Part shown: positions 1-8,560 of the stretch, one piece after another
Layout of the letters: every line of letters begins with the position of its first letter
Numbering within the stretch: the stretch's first letter is position 1
Assembly: GCF_022682305.1 (NCBI RefSeq)
Contig: NZ_CP093531.1
Span: 62,001 to 126,000 of the forward strand
DNA from: Shinella zoogloeoides
Lineage (GTDB): Bacteria > Pseudomonadota > Alphaproteobacteria > Rhizobiales > Rhizobiaceae
DNA: 64,000 nt
Direction of reading: 5' to 3'
The notes under the pieces: generated by a model
What the model was told of the DNA's origin: nothing
Database searches by the model: none
Seen by the model: the letters and a program-made list of their open reading frames with translations, nothing else
Translations under genes and position numbers: made by a program

Positions 1-2
1 TC

Positions 3-53
3 GAGCGGCTCTGGCGTTCGATCAAATACGAGGAAGTCTACCTCCATGCCTGT
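3..53 (+). pseudogene. IS3-family transposase, short C-terminal fragment
   Basis: The first codons read ERLWRSIKYEEVYLHA, the near-C-terminal signature of IS3-family OrfB integrases, whose catalytic Glu lies just upstream. The homology stops after about 17 codons, where IS21-like sequence begins. The rest of the element would lie before the window start. It is a relic cut by the neighbouring IS21-type element and cannot encode an active protein. Confidence 0.6.
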
Positions 54-189
54 CATCACCGGATCAATACTCCCCAAAAGCACCGTTTGAATCTTCCCCA
101 GTTTGAGTGCGCCGCCGGTCTTCCGGGGCGCGCCCCGGAAGACCGGCGGCGCGGCATCGCCAATACTCCTCCCGATGGTCGGGAGGGGA

Positions 190-937
190 ATGTTGGTGAT
201 CAAGCTGAGGGAGACAATCATGATCCTGGATTTGCATCGACAAGGTCTGTCGGTGTCGGCGATCGCCAGGCAGACTGGCATCGATCGCAAGACGGTGCGC
301 AAGTATATCGAGCGAGGGCTGGAGGCGCCGGCCTACGGCCCCAGGAAGCCGAGAGCCGCGGTGATCGACCCGTTCGCCACGTATCTTCGCGAGCGCGTGA
401 AGGCCTACTCTATGACCGGATGAAGACAGCGGTCATCGGCGAAGGCCAGACGGAGGGCATCGTCTATAACCGCGCACTTGTCGATCTGGCCCGCCATTAC
501 GGCTTTCACCCCAAGGCATGCCGACCCTATCGCGCCAAGACCAAAGGCAAGGTCGAGCGGCCGTTCCGCTATATCCGGGAGGACTTCTTCCTGGCGCGCT
601 CCTTCCGCAATCTCGACGACCTGAACGCCCAACTCCGCCATTGGCTCGATACCGTCGCCAATCCGCGGGTCCATGCCACGACGCTGCGCGTGGTCAACGA
701 GGCCTTCGCCGAAGAACGGCCGCATCTGCGACCGCTGCCCTTGGCTCCGTTCCGCGCGGTGTTGAAGCTGGAGCGCCGCATCTCGCGCGAAGGCATGGTC
801 AGCGTCGGCGGCAATTCCTACAGCGTCCCGGATGCGACCCGTAGCAGGCTGGTCGAAGTCCACTCGCTTGCCAACGAGCTACGCATCTTCGAGAACGGGA
901 CCCTGGTCGCGGTCCATCCTGTGCTGGAGGGCCGCCA
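190..937 (+). pseudogene. istA: IS21-family transposase IstA, internally deleted
   Basis: The N-terminal part starts at ATG 190 and holds an HTH region (LSVSAIARQTGIDRKTVRKY), ending in a stop after codon 77. The C-terminal part resumes in another frame from about position 403 (LYDRMKTAVIGEG, then YRAKTKGKVERPFRYIRE and GGNSYSVPDATR), which matches the IstA core end and C-terminus. The segment carrying the first catalytic Asp residues is missing and the halves are out of frame, so the gene is dead. No istB follows; homology breaks off near 937 and a foreign fragment is joined on. Confidence 0.75.
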
Positions 938-1047
938 TCCATGGAACACTTCTGATTGGAACGGTCGGCGATCGGCTGATTGAAGTCGCGGCCGGCTTCG
1001 GCGTAGTGCTGATCGTGACCGGCGTGTTTTTGTGGTGGCCTCTCTGA
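938..1047 (+). pseudogene. PepSY-associated TM protein, C-terminal or internal fragment
   Basis: From about 938 the plus strand reads HGTLLIGTVGDRLIE, then a hydrophobic helix ending VTGVFLWWPL and a stop at 1045-1047. This resembles the last membrane segment region of PepSY_TM proteins (iron-uptake associated membrane proteins with a GDRLIE...LWWPR motif). It is fused directly to the truncated IS21 transposase, so it marks one side of a deletion or rearrangement. Identification rests on motif recall only. Confidence 0.5.
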
Positions 1048-1136
1048 CAAACGGCGGTGCCCTAGATACGACTGGCACCACCTCCATAGCAAAAATCGCT
1101 TTCTGGTCTGGAGCCACTCTTAGTCGAAATAGGCGG

Positions 1137-2534
1137 CTATGCAACTTGCGGCGTGGTTTGCACCGGTACCGAAAAAGATCTTGTTTTGCTGTCTCCCAAT
1201 TCGACTCTGGCCAACGCACGCTGAAGGGCCTCAATGCAGATCGGATCGTGAGAATTGCCCGCATCTTCCCACAAAATCGCGAGTGCCTTGGCAATCGGCA
1301 TAGCGGCTCTATAGGGTCGATCGGCGGTCAGAGCGTCAAAGACATCCGCCGTCGAAACTATCCGGACCTCCATCGGAATATTGTCCGCCGTTAAACCACG
1401 CGGATAGCCTTTCCCGTCCAGCCGTTCATGATGGGCGCCCCCGATCAGCGCCGCCTCGGAGAATGCGCCGATTGTAGACAGGATTTGCTCTGAAAACTCG
1501 GCGTGCCTCTTCATCTTGAGCCATTCATCGTCGTCAAGCTTGCCGGGCTTGTCGAGTACACTGTTGCTGACACCGAGTTTGCCGATGTCGTGCAGCAAGG
1601 CAGCCCGCTTGAGGAGCCGGCGAGCCTCGAAACCGATGCCCATTTCCTCCGCGATCAGATCGGTGAAGAGTGCCACACGATCGCTGTGGCCGGAAGTATA
1701 GGGGCTCTTGGCGTCGATGACCTTTGCGAAGCCGGCAGCAATGTCATCGAGATAGTCGTCATCAGCCATAATGGCATGTTGCCCCGGTTCGGAGGCCAAC
1801 ACGATTGCCTCGACATCGGAGGAGGATAAGGCATCCCAGAAAACGTCGTTCTCTGACACGCGGATAAAGGCCTTGACCAGGGAGGGATCGAACCAGTCGC
1901 CCTTACGCTTCTTGATTTCCGTGAGCGCACTTTTCCGGCCGCCGCTGACATGAAATATGTCGATCACCTGAGCCAGGAGAGCAATACGGGAAAACAGCGG
2001 TATATAGTCGCCGGCGAGCCCATTCGGCTTTCCGCCTCCGTTCCAATGCTCGTCGAGTCCAAGGATTCCCTGGGCTATGCCTTCGGAGAACCGCATCTGT
2101 CGAGCGATCTCGGCGCCGCGCTGGCAACGCGTCTGAATGAGTTCGGTGGAGAGCTCTCCACCATTTTGCAGAATGTTCAAAATACTGCGAAATCGCTCGG
2201 CAAGGCCTGACTGCATGCCGGTGTGGCTGATGACGAACCGGAGGACCTGGGTGAGACTGCCGTCAACCAGCTTGAAATCGCGTTTGAAATTCAGATCATC
2301 TGCGAGATAGAGTTCGCAGATGCGCGCGGCGTTGCTGCTACAGCCGAGATCCTTCAGCAAGAGCGTATAATAGAGATCATGCAATTGAACATCATCAAGG
2401 CCGATCTCGCGACCGACATGCATGCCGATATAACAGCATCGGATGCAATGCCCCTCAGGTTGCCCCTCGGTCATATCGAGCGCCTTGCTCAAAGCTTCGA
2501 TGATTTCCGCCAAGCGGATTTGGACGCCCGTCAT
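1137..2534 (-). CDS. HD-GYP domain protein (putative cyclic-di-GMP phosphodiesterase)
   Basis: The 465-residue protein carries a C-terminal HD-GYP domain: the HDIGK metal-binding motif near residue 318 and HHERLDGKGYPRGL near residue 368. These are the features of enzymes that hydrolyse c-di-GMP. The N-terminal half contains a second, decayed copy of the fold: LKDLG stands where HDIGK would be, and LDEHWNGGGKPNGL mimics the GYP motif. The protein is therefore a tandem HD-type with only the C-terminal site likely active. No signal peptide or membrane helix is visible, so it should be cytosolic. It stands alone, converging with the IS remnants and followed upstream by a 140-bp gap before the anti-sigma gene. 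The start ATG at 2534 gives full length. Confidence 0.85.
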   Translation of the reverse strand: MTGVQIRLAEIIEALSKALDMTEGQPEGHCIRCCYIGMHVGREIGLDDVQLHDLYYTLLLKDLGCSSNAARICELYLADDLNFKRDFKLVDGSLTQVLRFVISHTGMQSGLAERFRSILNILQNGGELSTELIQTRCQRGAEIARQMRFSEGIAQGILGLDEHWNGGGKPNGLAGDYIPLFSRIALLAQVIDIFHVSGGRKSALTEIKKRKGDWFDPSLVKAFIRVSENDVFWDALSSSDVEAIVLASEPGQHAIMADDDYLDDIAAGFAKVIDAKSPYTSGHSDRVALFTDLIAEEMGIGFEARRLLKRAALLHDIGKLGVSNSVLDKPGKLDDDEWLKMKRHAEFSEQILSTIGAFSEAALIGGAHHERLDGKGYPRGLTADNIPMEVRIVSTADVFDALTADRPYRAAMPIAKALAILWEDAGNSHDPICIEALQRALARVELGDSKTRSFSVPVQTTPQVA

Positions 2535-2674
2535 AAGCTCGACCTCGTTAATAGCCGAACATTAGTTGAAGAAGGTTGTAGAAGGATTGAGCAACCGACG
2601 TTGGCGCAAAAATAAGAGCGCGACAGTCTACCCGGCAGGCCAGTTCCGCTTATTTCGCGAGGAAACAGAGATAC

Positions 2675-3388
2675 TTACCGCGTCAATTTGGCGAACCCCT
2701 TCGCGAGAATAGGCCCGGTGGGGCGTTTGCTCCGTGAACCACCCGCTTCCTCGAGGGTTATCTCGTACAGCTGCGCATCTGCAGGCTTCGGAAGTGACCA
2801 CCCGGCTAGCCTTGCCGAACGTGACCCGTTCAGCACCCCGAGAGACATTGGCCCCATTTCGATCGAGGGTAGTGTCCAGACCTGCATTGTCTTGTCGTCC
2901 GGAACCGTAAAATCCGTGAGCAGCCTCACATTGGCCGAGTCGTTTCCAAAGTCCTCAACTACGGCCTGGACTTCGCCGGCCTCATTCATAAGCACCGCCA
3001 CAACAAGGGGCTCGACCTGTCGCGTTATGCTCCATGTCAGGCCTATAGCCAAAACGATCGAGGCAGCGATCGCCGATACGGCGGCCGCTCGCCAACCGGA
3101 GCGATGATTGTCGTTGACCGCCTTGGCGGGATTTGCCGCAATCGCAAGCGATGTCCGTTGCTGTTCGGTCAGTCTGGAGGAAATCGCATTCCATAGGCTC
3201 GGCGATACATCCGTCGGCGCGAGACCTGTATCGAGCGGCAAGAACCGTTCGTACGCCTCAGCCACGGCCTGCTTCAAAGCTGCATTGAGCTCGATTTCCG
3301 CCTCAACATATGCCCTGTCGCCGTCCTCGAGCAGACCAAGCACATACTCGTCAGCGATGACGGAGATTTCGTTGGATTCGAGGTTCAT
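2675..3388 (-). CDS. anti-sigma factor, RskA/anti-sigma-K family
   Basis: The protein starts MNLESNEISVIADEYVLGLL, an N-terminal sigma-binding anti-sigma domain lacking an obvious zinc-binding HxxxCxxC. One transmembrane helix follows at about residues 100-122 (AAAVSAIAASIVLAIGLTW), then an extracytoplasmic RskA-type C-terminal domain. This is the normal layout of membrane anti-sigma factors that hold an ECF sigma factor at the membrane. ATG 3388 is preferred because it overlaps the sigma stop codon as ATGA; a GTG at 3397 is an alternative. Its partner sigma gene is truncated by an IS256 insertion, so this anti-sigma gene has lost its normal partner and probably its promoter. Confidence 0.8.
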   Translation of the reverse strand: MNLESNEISVIADEYVLGLLEDGDRAYVEAEIELNAALKQAVAEAYERFLPLDTGLAPTDVSPSLWNAISSRLTEQQRTSLAIAANPAKAVNDNHRSGWRAAAVSAIAASIVLAIGLTWSITRQVEPLVVAVLMNEAGEVQAVVEDFGNDSANVRLLTDFTVPDDKTMQVWTLPSIEMGPMSLGVLNGSRSARLAGWSLPKPADAQLYEITLEEAGGSRSKRPTGPILAKGFAKLTR

Positions 3389-3599
3389 GCCATGCACTCC
3401 CGCAGCGAGGAAAGGCCCCGCCGAATCCAGGACTTTGCGGTGCCTAGCGGCAGCCGCAACCGTCCGGCAATCTCGCCGTGGGTGTAACCACCCACATACG
3501 CCATCAGGATGCCGCGTCTGCGCACGTCATCCAGCCTGCTCAGGCATTCGTGCAACCGGCTGCCCCGATCCAGCTTATGCCAAGCCGACATGATCTCAG
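3385..3599 (-). pseudogene. ECF RNA polymerase sigma factor, C-terminal fragment
   Basis: About 70 codons remain, containing RLDDVRRRGILMAYVGGYTH, then GEIAGRLRLPLGTAKSWIRR and the final GLSSLRECMA. This is the sigma region 4 helix-turn-helix of an ECF sigma factor (SigK-like). Region 2 and the promoter are absent because the reading frame runs into IS256-type end sequence near 3600. The stop overlaps the anti-sigma start (ATGA), so the two were a translationally coupled pair. Remaining region 4 alone cannot initiate transcription. Confidence 0.75.
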
Positions 3600-4735
3600 G
3601 TAGCGTCCACGTTCGTGGTGTAATTTCGGGGGCGCATTGAGTGGAAATTGCGGTGGAGAATGCGCTGCCGTTTTTGCCGAGCGCCGGGTGGTCACCGGGC
3701 CTGTCGGATAAGGTGGAGTTGTTCGACTTCAACCTGCCGAAAGGAACTCCGATGACCGACGATAGATTACCCCTTGCCGAGCTTGCCGCGAAGAGTGGCG
3801 ACAGCGATTTTCTGCGGGCCATTGCCGAAAGCGTGCTGCAACTGATCATGGAGGCCGACGTGGACGGCCTGATCGGCGCTGGCCGCTATGAGCGGGGCGA
3901 TGGCCGCCAGACCTGGCGCAACGGCTACCGCGACCGCTCGCTCGACACCCGGCTCGGCACGCTGAATCTGAAGATACCGAAGATGCGGCAAGGGGCCTAT
4001 TTCCCAGGCTTTCTGGAGCCGAGGAAGATGGTGGAGAAGGCACTGGTGGCCGTGATCCAGGAGGCATGGATCAACGGCGTTTCGACGCGCAAGGTCGATG
4101 AGCTGGTGCAGGCGATGGGCATGACGGGGATTTCCAAATCCTCCGTTTCCAAGCTCTGCAAGGACATCGATGAGCGGGTGAACGCCTTCCTCAAGCGCCC
4201 GCTTTCGGGCGACTGGCCTTATCTCTGGCTCGACGCGACCTATCTGAAGGTGCGCGAGGGCGGGCGCATCGTCTCGGTGGCGGCGATAATCGCGGTGGCC
4301 GTCAATACGGACGGGAAGAGGGAGATCGTCGGCCTACATATCGGCCCTTCCGAAGCCGAGCCGTTCTGGACGAGCTTCCTGCGCGATCTGGTGCGCCGGG
4401 GTCTCACCGGCGTCAAGCTGGTCATCTCCGACGCTCATGAGGGGCTGAAGGCCGCCATCACCCGCATCCTCAGCGCGACATGGCAGAGGTGCCGCGTTCA
4501 TGCGATGCGCAACGCGCTTGCCTACGTTCCCAAGGGCCAGCAAACTATGGTCGCCGCCGCGATCCGGCAGGCTTTCATCCAGCCCGACCACGACAATGCC
4601 GTGCAGACATGGCGGCATGTCGCCGACCAACTCCGCGCCAGATGGCCCAAGCTCGGCACCTTCATGGACAATGCCGAGGCAGCATCCGCCTCTGGCAGCG
4701 ACGCGCATCGCTATTGGAGCTGTATCCCCGTATCT
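3600..4735 (+). mobile_element. IS256-family element, right end deleted
   Basis: The left end begins near 3600 (GGTAGCGTCCACGTTCGTGG), a terminal sequence typical of this family, and interrupts the sigma gene. The transposase gene inside lacks its 3' part, and no matching inverted repeat is seen before the next gene ends at 4711. The exact right limit is uncertain; IS-like coding sequence ends around 4683. Confidence 0.65.
3752..4683 (+). pseudogene. IS256-family (MULE-like) transposase, 3'-truncated
   Basis: The protein starts MTDDRLPLAELAAKSGDSDF and continues through about 310 family residues. It includes RYERGDGRQTWRNGYRDR, the first catalytic Asp in WPYLWLDATYLK and the second in LVISDAHEGLK. 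Full-length members are near 400 residues and carry the catalytic Glu in a NPLER-type motif, which is missing here. After TFMDNAEA the reading frame enters unrelated sequence. An in-frame upstream ATG at 3641 exists but lies in the terminal repeat region. The enzyme should be inactive. Confidence 0.85.
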
Positions 4736-6060
4736 AACAGTTGGTCGAGAAAGTCCTCACGCGATGCGATTGACGCCGTCTTGGTCGCCTGGATGACGGC
4801 AACGATAACCTGCCGAGCAAGAGAGCGAGCGGCAACGCGGTCTCGAAAGGAAATATCGCTCATCGATCGGCCGTGCAGAAAAGAACTTCTGATGTTGAAA
4901 AGCCGCTCATATTGGGCCCCGAATGAGCGATCCCCGAACAGTCCGGTAACACGATGACGCATGCGCTTTGATGCACTTTTTTTTGGATGCCGGTCGGGGG
5001 CGACGCGTTGCGACCTGTCGTAGTCCGCGTGCAGGCCTAACGCCGCCTCGATCGCTATCATGTGCGCCAGAAATTCGTCGATTCCGTCAGCAAGGAAGGC
5101 ACGGACGAAAAAGTGGACGATCGGTGTCTCGAATAAGGCGGAGTTCAGGGCGTGTTGTACAACCTCCCAGTAGGCTTGGTCCCATCTGGCAAGATCCGTT
5201 ACCGCTTCGTCATCGAGTCTCCGACGCAGCGGCACGTCCTCTTCGACAGTCCCTCCGTAGCCGTCGTCGTAAATATTGACTGTCCAGTTCAAGGTTTGCG
5301 GAGACGGCGGAGCAGAGCGCCGCACAAAGATGTCATGATCGACGGTATAGACCCAGGGAACCCCGAAACCGCGCCAGTCCAGCCCAGGCATTGTCGACCA
5401 GTCCTCCCATGGTGCGAGAAGCAGGAAAAACAATGCGGACTCGACAATCCTCGGAACCTGGCCCTGGTGCGGCTCGATGCGACCAAAATCCTGGCCGAAA
5501 TCCATCAGCAGATCGGGAAGAGTCCGCGCGCCGTCCGTTCTCTCAAGTTCTGAGATCTCCTCGACCACGAGCCACTGAAATTCAGCGAACTGCTCAGCCT
5601 GAAACTCCATCGCGTGGTGAGTGCGGTTCAGTCCCTGCTCGTCGAACAGGCCACGGAGCTCTGCCGCGGTGACGCTTTTAAGATGAGCGGTGCCAAATCT
5701 GAGAGATGGCAAGTCGTCGGCCAAATCCAGCGGAACCAGATGCGTTCGTTTCGAATGGGTCGATCCGAAGGCTTGGTGAAGAGCCCGCGCGGCGTCCTCG
5801 GCTTGCGCGAATGTACCCGTCGAATTCCTGGGTGCTCTGCAGGGCAGGCCGAGCGTGACGAGAGCTGTCATCAGCGTAGATTGAAATCCGAGCGCCCGCG
5901 TGTGGGGATGAAGCTTGCCGCAAGCATCGCGGAGGCGAAGAAATGCAGGATTGGCGAAAAGATTTTCGGGTCCGGGCGGCTCGAGCTTCCATAGCGCGCG
6001 CATGGCGTCAACCATTTCCTGGCTCGGCCCGGAAGGATCAGCTTGTAGGCCTGACATCAA
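4711..6060 (-). CDS. hypothetical protein with C-terminal HEPN-like (apea-type) domain
   Basis: The 449-residue protein has no assignable N-terminal domain. The C-terminal third contains HMIAIEAALG followed by RLFNIRSSFLHGRSM, which fits the HEPN pattern of a helix bearing an Arg-x4-His motif (RSSFLH), as in apea-like and other HEPN ribonuclease families used in abortive infection. No membrane segments are seen. The gene overlaps the nuclease-like gene upstream by 23 bp, so the two are probably cotranscribed and coupled. The stop lies inside the decayed right side of the IS256 copy. A role in phage or plasmid defence is inference from the HEPN motif and the neighbours (nuclease, RES toxin); the function is not known. 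Confidence 0.6.
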   Translation of the reverse strand: MMSGLQADPSGPSQEMVDAMRALWKLEPPGPENLFANPAFLRLRDACGKLHPHTRALGFQSTLMTALVTLGLPCRAPRNSTGTFAQAEDAARALHQAFGSTHSKRTHLVPLDLADDLPSLRFGTAHLKSVTAAELRGLFDEQGLNRTHHAMEFQAEQFAEFQWLVVEEISELERTDGARTLPDLLMDFGQDFGRIEPHQGQVPRIVESALFFLLLAPWEDWSTMPGLDWRGFGVPWVYTVDHDIFVRRSAPPSPQTLNWTVNIYDDGYGGTVEEDVPLRRRLDDEAVTDLARWDQAYWEVVQHALNSALFETPIVHFFVRAFLADGIDEFLAHMIAIEAALGLHADYDRSQRVAPDRHPKKSASKRMRHRVTGLFGDRSFGAQYERLFNIRSSFLHGRSMSDISFRDRVAARSLARQVIVAVIQATKTASIASREDFLDQLLDTGIQLQ

Positions 6061-6697
6061 TTACCTCACCTCGGCTCCCCACGAGCGCTATCTCGATTCC
6101 AGCGAGTGCACACCGCGGCGCGAGCCGTTCGGCGAGCCTCATGGTGCGATTGGTCAGCGGGACGCAGGCGACTTGCCGGCCGGCGGCCGGCGTTGCCATC
6201 AACATCCCTACCGTTTCGCAGAGCCCTTTATAGAGACGGGAGACGTGGCCAGGGTGTCGAGTATTGATGATGCCACCCTTGCACTCGGCCGATATCAAGC
6301 CGCTCGGCGTTTCGGCCACGACGTCGCCTACACCGGATTTTGGATTGACGACGATGCTTTGCCCCAAGGCGTTCCCATAGGCGCCTCCGTAGGAAGTGCT
6401 GCCAAGACTGGAGACCTTGCGAAATCCTCGTTTTCCCAACCAACCCGAGAAGTCGAACTGCTTGCCATGCTCTCCATCGGGATGGATGCGCACAGTCATC
6501 GCATTCTCGGTCCGCAGAAGATGTATCGCGTAGGCGACCATGACGGCGCCTTCGAAAAGATGATGCTCTCGCGGCCCGTCCGTCTTGGTCACACGGTTGG
6601 GCGGCGGCTCCAGCGCCGCAACAAGATCGTCGAAGTCCAAGATTTCCTCCCCGCTCACCCTTAGCCGACGAAGATCGGACTGCACCTTGAACGTCAA
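6038..6697 (-). CDS. PD-(D/E)xK-like nuclease, putative defence gene
   Basis: In the 219-residue protein, GVGDVVAETPSGLISAECKG gives the core of a restriction-endonuclease fold: an Asp, then Glu-x-Lys on the next strand. An upstream Glu-containing helix (HHLFEGAVMVAYAIHLL) may supply another metal ligand. There is no methylase or specificity subunit beside it. The gene sits 56 bp downstream of the RES gene and its 3' end overlaps the HEPN-like gene by 23 bp. I infer a nuclease that acts with, or is controlled by, the HEPN protein. The assignment rests on motif spacing only; holiday-junction or Mrr-type nucleases would share it. Confidence 0.55.
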   Translation of the reverse strand: MTFKVQSDLRRLRVSGEEILDFDDLVAALEPPPNRVTKTDGPREHHLFEGAVMVAYAIHLLRTENAMTVRIHPDGEHGKQFDFSGWLGKRGFRKVSSLGSTSYGGAYGNALGQSIVVNPKSGVGDVVAETPSGLISAECKGGIINTRHPGHVSRLYKGLCETVGMLMATPAAGRQVACVPLTNRTMRLAERLAPRCALAGIEIALVGSRGEVIDVRPTS

Positions 6698-6752
6698 GGC
6701 GTAGCAAGGACGCTACACTGCGCCGACGCTCGGGCGCACAGTAGCCCTTGGA

Positions 6753-7370
6753 TCAGCTGATCGGAAGGCTCGTATCGAAAACCGCACCATGTAGGCGCAT
6801 CAACTGGTCCGTTCTCGTCGGGTCATCCTCAAAACGTTGGCCGGGCAATGTCACAAGGTCGCTCGAGAGGACACGATCGAACAGGGCGTAGCAAACCTCG
6901 CCGTTATTGTGTCGGGATCGATAAGCCAACCCGTCCAGATCCGGGTAGTCCTGGTGCAAAGCCAGCGCCAGTGCGCGAGACGGCGCGTAGTCTGCCCCGG
7001 CGCTGATGGATGCGTCTACGCCGTGAAAGAGCAGCCCCTCGTCCATTAACTTCGCCAGGACCATCTGCCGCTGCAAGCGAAGCGGTGTCCACATGCGCTC
7101 CTCCACGAACGCTCGCCGAACGATGCGGTTTGCAGGCCTACGAAGAACCGTTTCCACAAACGCCCCTTCCAGACGTTGTGCGGCATAGAGGAGCTGGTAC
7201 TGACCAGCAGGCGCATCGAACCGACCTTGCGGCATAACGCCAGGCGCCGGGCCGAAGAAGATCGGACCGTGAATCTTCTGATGAACGCGGACGACAACGT
7301 CGCCCGCGTCCAAGACAGTAATTCTCAATCCCGAGGGAAAGCGGGCGGTCGGCGCAGTATAAGTTGGCAA
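6753..7370 (-). CDS. RES-domain toxin
   Basis: The protein has the RES family features: an early Arg in VVVRVHQKIHGPIFFGP, the GRFDAPAGQYQLLYAAQ stretch and EGAFVET. RES toxins are NAD+-depleting or NAD+-phosphorylase enzymes and are normally encoded beside a Xre/MbcA/ParS-type antitoxin. Here the partner (7374-8477) ends 3 bp before this start, so the two form an operon with the toxin second, as is typical. At 205 residues it is within the usual size. Downstream lie the nuclease and HEPN genes in the same orientation. Confidence 0.85.
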   Translation of the reverse strand: MPTYTAPTARFPSGLRITVLDAGDVVVRVHQKIHGPIFFGPAPGVMPQGRFDAPAGQYQLLYAAQRLEGAFVETVLRRPANRIVRRAFVEERMWTPLRLQRQMVLAKLMDEGLLFHGVDASISAGADYAPSRALALALHQDYPDLDGLAYRSRHNNGEVCYALFDRVLSSDLVTLPGQRFEDDPTRTDQLMRLHGAVFDTSLPIS

Positions 7371-7373
7371 TTC

Positions 7374-8477
7374 TCAGCCCTCATCCATGCCGAGATAGGC
7401 TTTGGCCGCCCTTACGACGTCGTCAACGCGGCCTTCGGCAAGGATTCGCTGTGGTGTGTCTGCCAAATTGGGATCGGTGTCTATCAGGAACTGCAGCATC
7501 GACCAACGGCCTGCGCCGCTGTCATCAAAGAGTTTGGTCACCTTGGCCAATCCATCTATCAGGCGGATCTCGCTGCCTACGGTAACGAACTGGAACTTCG
7601 GAAGGACGATTTCCGATCCGTGCATGAAACCGAATGCCGAACCCAACTTGACCCGCTTATGGAGGGCCTGGCGGGTCGTGCCGAGCATCTTCGCGCCTTC
7701 AGTGAGAGATACCCCACCCCCGGAACGATCAAGAAGCGCAGTGCTGATGTTGGCGAACCTTTGATCGTCGCTCAATTCAATCGCACCCGATCCTCCCTCA
7801 ACCTCCGCCAATAGCTCAGCCGAGAGCTGAAATTGATCGGCGGCAAGATCGATGTGCTTTGCAAGCTCCGAGAATGCCCGCGGCCTGTCATACTGGCACA
7901 ACCGCAGCAACTCGGTGCGAGCTGGTGTCAACTCAGTCAGCAGAACGAAAGCATCAATAGCCAGCTGCTCGGCGCGTGGAGTGGGGGTCCATCTGTGCAA
8001 CAGAGCCTGTCGAACCTCCTTCGAACGCGCGAGACAGTCATCCACGATATGCGAGTACCAATTGCGCCCTTTCCGGACACGATGAACCGATGAACGCTGA
8101 TGCCGGGGCAGTTCGAAGTCCGATACTGACGCCTCGTGAAACGCAGCCCCCATAAGAAGTGCTGCAGAGTGGAGCCGCGAATTGAAGACGAACACAAGTT
8201 TCAAGGTTGGGCTCGCCGAAACGTCAGGGAGAAGCGTCTCCCGAACGCGCATGTTCCAGTGGTGGAACTCCTCGTTGTCTGCCCAACGGTGGTTCAATCG
8301 CCATTGATGGCCCGCCCACGTCTCGAACCCTCGATCTATGTCTCCTGCAGCCGCCTGGTTGAACACGAGGCCAGCAAGGTACTGGGAGAGTGTCTGCCCT
8401 GCTTCTCGGGCATGCAGTTCCGCAGCAGCGCGTACGACCGGATCAATGTCGGCCGCAGATATCGTTTGTTCACTCAT
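7374..8477 (-). CDS. large Xre/MbcA/ParS-like antitoxin partner of RES toxin
   Basis: The last 120 residues hold a helix-turn-helix (SLTEGAKMLGTTRQALHKRV) and a C-terminal toxin-binding-like region (GRWSMLQFLIDTDPNL, then TPQRILAEGRVDDVVRAAKA). This is how RES-neutralising Xre/ParS antitoxins end. Typical antitoxins are 120-170 residues; this one is 367, with about 240 extra N-terminal residues. The extension opens like a ribbon-helix-helix or HTH segment (DPVVRAAAELHAREAGQTLS) and continues into a helical region I cannot name. The gene is immediately upstream of the RES gene (3-bp gap), which supports the pairing. The extension may add sensing or DNA-binding functions; that is inference. Confidence 0.65.
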   Translation of the reverse strand: MSEQTISAADIDPVVRAAAELHAREAGQTLSQYLAGLVFNQAAAGDIDRGFETWAGHQWRLNHRWADNEEFHHWNMRVRETLLPDVSASPTLKLVFVFNSRLHSAALLMGAAFHEASVSDFELPRHQRSSVHRVRKGRNWYSHIVDDCLARSKEVRQALLHRWTPTPRAEQLAIDAFVLLTELTPARTELLRLCQYDRPRAFSELAKHIDLAADQFQLSAELLAEVEGGSGAIELSDDQRFANISTALLDRSGGGVSLTEGAKMLGTTRQALHKRVKLGSAFGFMHGSEIVLPKFQFVTVGSEIRLIDGLAKVTKLFDDSGAGRWSMLQFLIDTDPNLADTPQRILAEGRVDDVVRAAKAYLGMDEG

Positions 8478-8560
8478 GGCCTACTCGCGGCTCGCGCCGT
8501 CGCGGGAGCAGTGCGTGGTTGATAGTCAGGGTTGATATATACGGCAATCAGCGATTACTA

